Source: JAICLK01 sp036489905 (GTDB lineage: Bacteria > Patescibacteriota > Saccharimonadia > Saccharimonadales > UBA4665). Taken from it: a DNA stretch of 9,372 nt. The DNA is taken from the NCBI GenBank assembly GCA_036489905.1, contig DASXEX010000058.1:1-9372 (forward strand). Direction: 5' to 3'. This document shows positions 6,587-9,372 of this stretch, one piece after another (within the stretch, counting starts at the first letter, position 1; each line of letters begins with the position of its first letter). Made by a program: the position numbers and the translations under genes. The notes beneath the pieces are model-generated. The model ran no database searches, was not told where the DNA came from, and saw only the letters and a program-made list of their open reading frames with translations.

Positions 6587-6904
6587 ATGGCCGAATTGCC
6601 CCACCTAGGAGCGTCACTCGCCGATTTGCAAGCGTACGTTAGGCAAATGTGCGACGAGCGAGGTTTTTCGAAACACAGCGTTGAGTCAAAATTCGTAAAA
6701 TTGCTGGAGGAGCTTGGCGAATTCGCCCAGGCGGCGGCAAAAAAAGCCGGACTTTCTGTTTCCAAAGAGCGCAAAGCCGAGATTGCCGCCGAAGCCGCCG
6801 ACGTGTTCATCGTTTTCCTTGGCCTCTGCGATAAACTCGACATCGATCTCGAAGCTGCTTTCCGAGACAAAGAAGAAAAGAACAAAAAGCGAGTTTGGAA
6901 GTGA
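6587..6904 (+). CDS. MazG-like nucleotide pyrophosphohydrolase
   Basis: This 105-residue all-helical protein belongs to the MazG-like NTP pyrophosphatase superfamily, which cleaves nucleoside triphosphates to monophosphate and PPi, often to clear aberrant nucleotides. The metal-binding signature EXXE(12-28)EXXD is intact: E42-L-G-E45, a 23-residue gap, and E69-A-A-D72. The C-terminal KNKKRVW matches the basic/aromatic end common in short MazG-like proteins. It lies 8 bases after recA with its own good SD, and its TGA overlaps the GTG start of the next gene by 4 bases. Nucleotide-pool cleaning next to recombination genes is functionally reasonable, but the true substrate cannot be read from the sequence. 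Confidence 0.88.
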   Translation: MAELPHLGASLADLQAYVRQMCDERGFSKHSVESKFVKLLEELGEFAQAAAKKAGLSVSKERKAEIAAEAADVFIVFLGLCDKLDIDLEAAFRDKEEKNKKRVWK

Positions 6905-7494
6905 AGCGAGCGGTGATTTTGCATGGGACGGATGGGAGTCCGACCGTGAATTGGTTTCCGTGGTTGGAGCAGCAACTTGAAGCGCGCGGCTACGAAGTCT
7001 GGGTGCCGCAGCTGCCGAACGCGCATATGCCTAGCACGCGGCGTTATACGAAGTTTTTGCTGGATTCTGGCTGGGACTTTCAGGACAATTTGCTGATTGG
7101 CCATTCGTCAGGCGCGGTTGAGATTTTGCACTTGCTGCCGGCTTTGCCGGAAAAAGTTTCGGTCAGGGCGGCTGTTTTGGCTGGAGTTTTTACAATTGAC
7201 CAGGCCGATGATCCGAAGTGGGTTCGCGTCAGGCAACTGTTTGAGCAGCAACTCGGCGGCATGTTCGAGGAGCCGCTTGAGCTTGAGAAGGTTAAGGCCA
7301 AAGCGGAACATTTTCTGTTCGTTCATGGCGACAATGACCCATATTGCGATCCCGATCGTGCTCGAGCTTTAGCTCAAAAACTCGGCGGTGAATACGTTGA
7401 GATTTCGAATGGCCAGCACTTCAGCGCCGGCATTGATCCAACTTACACAAAATTCCCAAAGCTTATGGAATTAGTTGAGCCACAGCTGCTATGA
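6901..7494 (+). CDS. RBBP9/YdeN-type alpha/beta serine hydrolase
   Basis: From GTG 6901 this is a 197-residue single-domain alpha/beta hydrolase of the RBBP9/YdeN group. The N-terminal strand leads to HGTDGSPTVNWFPWL (8-22), an oxyanion-type loop with the family tryptophan. The nucleophile elbow is GHSSG (67-71, Ser69), the acid is probably Asp146 in HGDNDPY, and the base is His173 in NGQHFS, so the triad looks complete. Physiological substrates of the group are mostly unknown; carboxylesterase activity is typical. The start overlaps the preceding stop as GTGA; a TTG at 6895 is an in-frame alternative. Its own stop overlaps the next start as ATGA (7491-7494). Both junctions indicate translational coupling in the recA cluster. 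Confidence 0.88.
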   Translation: MKRAVILHGTDGSPTVNWFPWLEQQLEARGYEVWVPQLPNAHMPSTRRYTKFLLDSGWDFQDNLLIGHSSGAVEILHLLPALPEKVSVRAAVLAGVFTIDQADDPKWVRVRQLFEQQLGGMFEEPLELEKVKAKAEHFLFVHGDNDPYCDPDRARALAQKLGGEYVEISNGQHFSAGIDPTYTKFPKLMELVEPQLL

Positions 7495-7925
7495 CGACAA
7501 CAAATCATGCGCTGACTGGCGCTGCGATTGCGCTAGCCGTCAAGCAACCCGAGCTGGCAATACTGTTGGCACTTGCGTCGCACTTCGCAGTTGATGCGGT
7601 GCCGCATTATGGCTATGACGGTGGGGGCTTCGGCGATGCGTTTAAACATAAGATGACGTTTGTTTCAGAGGCAATCAACATAATCGGTATACCCTTGTTG
7701 GTTTATCTGCTCTGGCGCCAAAGTATTTGGGCGTGGCTGGCGGCTTTTGCTGCCGTGTCGCCGGATCTTATGTGGGTGTATCGCTATTTTTGGTTTGAGC
7801 GCAAGGGACTAACACCTCCAACTGGTCCCATCACGAAATTTCATATAAAGATTCAATGGGCAGAAAGACCGTGGGGAGTTGCGGTGGAGTACGCATACTT
7901 TGCGTTGATTGCCACCCTTGTGTAG
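7491..7925 (+). CDS. YdjM-like (COG1988-type) membrane protein
   Basis: This 144-residue integral membrane protein resembles the YdjM/DUF457 family, described as predicted membrane-bound metal-dependent hydrolases. It has the characteristic N-terminal TNHALTG (His6), then HFAVDAVPH (His31, Asp35, His39) at the end of the first hydrophobic pair, SPDL (90-93), and a late FHIKIQW (His118). Hydrophobic segments lie at about 8-33, 58-76, 78-94 and 128-144, and the protein ends within the last one. E. coli YdjM is an SOS-induced gene, so proximity to recA/recX is of interest, but no LexA site is visible here and enzymatic activity is unproven for the family. Its TAG is followed 14 bases later by the ATG of the recX remnant. 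Confidence 0.8.
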   Translation: MTTTNHALTGAAIALAVKQPELAILLALASHFAVDAVPHYGYDGGGFGDAFKHKMTFVSEAINIIGIPLLVYLLWRQSIWAWLAAFAAVSPDLMWVYRYFWFERKGLTPPTGPITKFHIKIQWAERPWGVAVEYAYFALIATLV

Positions 7926-7931
7926 CGTATG

Positions 7932-8030
7932 GTGTAACCATGAAAATCACCGAAAACGCAAGTTCGGCGGGCGGGGCGGTTTTCGGTTTTTGTGGACGGG
8001 CAGTAAGTAGACTTGACGGAGAGATCATTA
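7932..8030 (+). pseudogene. Eroded duplicate of the recX 5' end
   Basis: This stretch aligns with the start of the intact recX at 8575 onward. The two share a GTAA(A)CCATGAAAAT start region, a 26-base identical run (7957-7982 versus 8602-8627), then CGGTTTTT and a matching GA-GGG. In the recX frame the remnant encodes QVRRAGRFSVFVDGQ, where recX has QVRRAGRFAVFLDGK. A TAA follows, and then DLTERSL against recX SLSEAGL. A net 5-base loss after the ATG shifts the frame. The homology fades near 8030, just before the yefM operator. The substitutions are mostly conservative, so it may be an older or foreign allele rather than a fresh tandem copy. Confidence 0.8.
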
Positions 8031-8040
8031 AGCGTACAAT
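8013..8040 (+). promoter_or_regulatory. Promoter of yefM-yoeB
   Basis: TTGACG (8013-8018), a 16-base spacer and TACAAT (8035-8040) match the sigma70 consensus well. The start would be about 8047, leaving a leader of roughly 16 bases with the SD AAGGAAG (8051-8057). The -35 lies inside the recX remnant. Confidence 0.65.
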
Positions 8041-8050
8041 AAAACGTACA
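8032..8050. promoter_or_regulatory. Paired YefM-type operator (two CGTACA cores)
   Basis: CGTACA occurs at 8033-8038 and 8045-8050, centres 12 bp apart, with the palindromic GTAC core in each. The first overlaps the -10 hexamer and the second covers the predicted start point. From memory, the E. coli yefM-yoeB operator has two TGTACA-cored palindromes about 12 bp apart bound by the YefM-YoeB complex, so sequence and spacing both fit autorepression. Confidence 0.65.
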
Positions 8051-8062
8051 AAGGAAGATGCC

Positions 8063-8317
8063 ATGGATATAACGACTATTTCGGCTTTTCGCAAGCAAAC
8101 CAAGAAATATTTCAACGGAGTGCATGAAGATCACGTGCCTTTGCTGCTAACGCGCAGCGATGGCGCGACGGTAGTTGTTATTCCCCTTGAGCAGTACAAC
8201 GCTTTTTCGGAGACAGACTATCTGCTTCGCGATCCGGCTAACGCGGCGCGGTTGCGTAAATCGGTCGCTGACGCTAAAGCAGGGAAAGTAAAAAAACACA
8301 AACTTGTTGACGTATGA
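8063..8317 (+). CDS. yefM: Antitoxin YefM (Phd/YefM family)
   Basis: YefM binds and neutralises the YoeB ribonuclease and, alone and in complex, represses its own operon. From ATG 8063 it has 84 residues, the same length class as E. coli YefM (83). Landmarks are ISAFRKQTKKYFNGVHEDHVPLLLTRSDGATVVVIPLEQYNAFSETDYLLRDPANAARL in order, closely following the E. coli protein, with the toxin-binding tail after about residue 60. The start is fixed by homology and by AAGGAAG 5 bases upstream. The frame remains open upstream through the recX remnant, so a longer product beginning at ATG 7940 is conceivable. The stop overlaps the toxin start as ATGA (8314-8317), normal for coupled TA genes. A promoter with two operator cores lies immediately upstream. 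Confidence 0.93.
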   Translation: MDITTISAFRKQTKKYFNGVHEDHVPLLLTRSDGATVVVIPLEQYNAFSETDYLLRDPANAARLRKSVADAKAGKVKKHKLVDV

Positions 8318-8583
8318 GCCGCGAAGTTGCTTTCACCGTTGAAGGGTGGGAGGACTACACGTATTGGCAGACGGTTGATAAGCGGACGCTAAAGAAAATC
8401 AATCAACTTATCCGAGACTGCCAACGGGAGCCGTTTGTCGGTATCGGCAAGCCGGAACCACTCAAGGAAGATTTAGCTGGGGCTTGGTCTCGGCGGATTG
8501 ACGGTGGTCACCGGCTAGTGTATGTGGTGACGGATACTCAGATACGAGTTTCGGCCTGCAGAAACCACTATCGTAAACCATGA
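8314..8583 (+). CDS. yoeB: Toxin YoeB (ribosome-dependent mRNA interferase)
   Basis: YoeB is a RelE-fold toxin that binds the ribosome and cleaves mRNA in the A site. The 89 residues align along their length with E. coli YoeB (84): GWEDYTYWQTVDKRTLKKINQLI, GIGKPEPLKEDLAGAWSRRI, GGHRLVYVVTD and ACRNHY. The catalytic residues known from E. coli (Glu46, Arg65, His83, Tyr84) are all present as Glu48, Arg67, His85 and Tyr86, so the toxin should be active. Unlike E. coli YoeB, which ends at the Tyr, three residues (Arg-Lys-Pro) follow. They are encoded by bases matching the leader of the recX remnant, and the stop TGA (8581-8583) is part of the recX start ATGA. Expression is thus coupled to YefM upstream and to RecX downstream. 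Confidence 0.94.
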   Translation: MSREVAFTVEGWEDYTYWQTVDKRTLKKINQLIRDCQREPFVGIGKPEPLKEDLAGAWSRRIDGGHRLVYVVTDTQIRVSACRNHYRKP

Positions 8584-9179
8584 AAATTACAGGCATAAAA
8601 GCGCAAGTTCGGCGGGCGGGGCGGTTTGCGGTTTTTCTCGATGGGAAATATTCGTTTAGTTTGAGCGAGGCTGGGTTGCTTGAGTACAAGTTGTACGTTG
8701 GATTGGAATTGGACGCGCCGGAAATCAAGAAGCTTAAGCAGGCGTCGAGCGACGACAAATTATTCGGGCTGGTTTTGCATTATGTCGCGATGCGGCCGCG
8801 GAGCGAGTGGGAAATTCGCAGTTATTTGCAGCGCAAACAAGCCTTCCCTGCCCTTGCCGATATAATACTTAACAAGCTAAGCAAAAATGGTTTTGTGGAT
8901 GATTCGAAATTCGCTCAGTCTTGGGTTGAAAGCCGTCGTTTGCTCCGCCCTAGTTCGAAGCGAAAATTACAACAAGAATTACGCGCCAAACGCGTCAGCG
9001 ACGAGGCGATCTCGCAGGCATTGGCGGCAGATGAAACAGACGAACGCGAAACCCTGCGTCAGCTCATCACCAAAAAGCGCCCCCGCTACCCCGACGATGT
9101 AAAACTCATGCAATACCTAGCGCGCCAGGGTTTCAGCTACGACGATATCAAAGCGGCGCTTCAGGAGGAAGCCTATTAG
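8580..9179 (+). CDS. recX: Regulatory protein RecX
   Basis: RecX binds RecA filaments and limits their extension, acting as a brake on recombination and SOS signalling. The 199 residues show the family layout of three-helix repeats: LFGLVLHYVAMRPRSEWEIRSYLQRK (61-86), then ILNKLSKNGFVDDSKFAQSWVESRR (96-120) with the conserved D-D and W, then KLQQELRAKRVSDEAISQAL (129-148), and a last repeat ending GFSYDDIKAAL. The N-terminal strand region MKITGIKAQVRRAGRFAVFLDG is the part duplicated upstream of the TA module. Its ATG lies within the yoeB stop (ATGA) and no clear SD is visible, so translation probably depends on ribosomes finishing yoeB or on upstream transcription from recA. Confidence 0.94.
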   Translation: MKITGIKAQVRRAGRFAVFLDGKYSFSLSEAGLLEYKLYVGLELDAPEIKKLKQASSDDKLFGLVLHYVAMRPRSEWEIRSYLQRKQAFPALADIILNKLSKNGFVDDSKFAQSWVESRRLLRPSSKRKLQQELRAKRVSDEAISQALAADETDERETLRQLITKKRPRYPDDVKLMQYLARQGFSYDDIKAALQEEAY

Positions 9180-9191
9180 GCTACAAAATAG

Positions 9192-9223
9192 CACCGCTAA
9201 GATACAGAGCCTCCCTTAGTGTG
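9192..9223 (+). terminator. Possible weak hairpin after recX
   Basis: CAC-cg-CTAAG (9192-9201) can pair with CTTAG-t-GTG (9215-9223), leaving a 13-base loop. It begins 13 bases after the recX stop. The stem is short and interrupted, and no proper T tract follows, so termination is uncertain. Confidence 0.3.
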
Positions 9224-9273
9224 ACTTATTGACTCACCTTACGCAAAACCCCTCCCATTTCCTGAAAGCTGAG

Positions 9274-9287
9274 GCATACTGCATACT
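9274..9287. repeat. Tandem repeat GCATACT x2
   Basis: Two abutting copies of GCATACT lie 32 bases before the last start codon. CATACT resembles a -10 hexamer, but no matching -35 is clear. It may be a repeated half-site or chance. Confidence 0.35.
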
Positions 9288-9293
9288 GAAAGG

Positions 9294-9316
9294 CAGATAA
9301 CCTGACAAAGGATCTG
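9294..9316 (+). promoter_or_regulatory. Hairpin that would cover the ribosome binding site of the last gene
   Basis: CAGAT (9294-9298) and CCT (9301-9303) can pair with AGG (9309-9311) and ATCTG (9312-9316) around a GACAA loop with an AA bulge. The right arm contains most of the SD AAAGGAT (9307-9313) and stops 2 bases before the ATG, so folding would hinder initiation. Confidence 0.35.
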
Positions 9317-9318
9317 CG

Positions 9319-9372
9319 ATGCCAAAACCAAAACAGCCATCAAAACCATCAGTAAAACCGCTCAACCTCCCG
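9319..9372 (+). CDS. 5' end of an unidentified gene (partial)
   Basis: An ATG at 9319 with a good SD (AAAGGAT at 9307-9313, about 5 bases away) opens a frame that runs to the window edge. The 18 visible residues, MPKPKQPSKPSVKPLNLP, are an unusual Pro/Lys-rich, low-complexity basic stretch. This is more like a flexible linker or RNA/DNA-contacting tail than a folded domain or signal peptide. The family cannot be named from this. The 139-base gap after recX suggests a separate transcription unit. Confidence 0.65.
   Translation, partial: MPKPKQPSKPSVKPLNLP

Noticed and set aside
7932..8030. Remnant of an IS element or terminal inverted repeats around the TA module
   Set aside because: No transposase and no inverted ends; the two flanks are direct copies of the recX 5' end.
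7856..8062. Reading the whole frame from ATG 7856 as the true antitoxin
   Set aside because: The first part overlaps the YdjM-like gene and the recX remnant. YefM homology and the SD start at 8063. Only the shorter possibility from 7940 is kept, as a finding.

Overview
The window looks like a compact chromosomal segment from a small-genome bacterium. The best guess is the Patescibacteria/CPR radiation, with Saccharibacteria (TM7) the likeliest group. This rests on very tight packing with 4-base start/stop overlaps, TGA used as an ordinary stop, a short PH-domain membrane protein, a type IV pilus locus with an aberrant ATPase, and several genes that lack a Shine-Dalgarno (SD) sequence but carry a TATAAT-type box almost touching the start codon. 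The taxonomic call is inference; no rRNA or tRNA is present to settle it.

Layout. 1-89: tail of an unidentified gene. 90-211: spacer with a perfect 10-bp-arm palindrome and a small direct repeat. 212-1265: a PPC/DUF296 protein overlapping a pentapeptide-repeat protein. 1281-2324: ruvB (Holliday-junction branch-migration motor). 2420-3073: a two-helix membrane protein with a bacterial PH domain. 3157-3612: an orphan gene of unknown function. On the minus strand, 5423-4116 is a PilB/GspE-type ATPase homologue with a destroyed Walker A motif, followed by a type IV pilin (4080-3634). A divergent promoter region separates this pair from recA (5544-6578). recA leads a tightly packed plus-strand run: a MazG-like pyrophosphohydrolase, an RBBP9/YdeN-type serine hydrolase, a YdjM-like membrane protein, a yefM-yoeB toxin-antitoxin (TA) module and recX (to 9179). 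A new gene starts at 9319 and runs off the window.

How the genes fit together. ruvB, recA and recX are recombination/repair functions, and RecX is the known modulator of RecA. The most notable feature is that yefM-yoeB lies between two copies of the recX 5' end. An eroded remnant of about 90 bp (about 7932-8030) follows the ydjM-like gene, and the intact recX starts inside the yoeB stop codon. The module therefore appears to have been inserted at the recX start codon of a recA-to-recX gene cluster. In the process it gained three extra C-terminal toxin residues, probably its -35 element, and translational coupling to recX. The second notable feature is the pilus ATPase homologue, whose nucleotide-binding residues are replaced while its fold and zinc cysteines remain.
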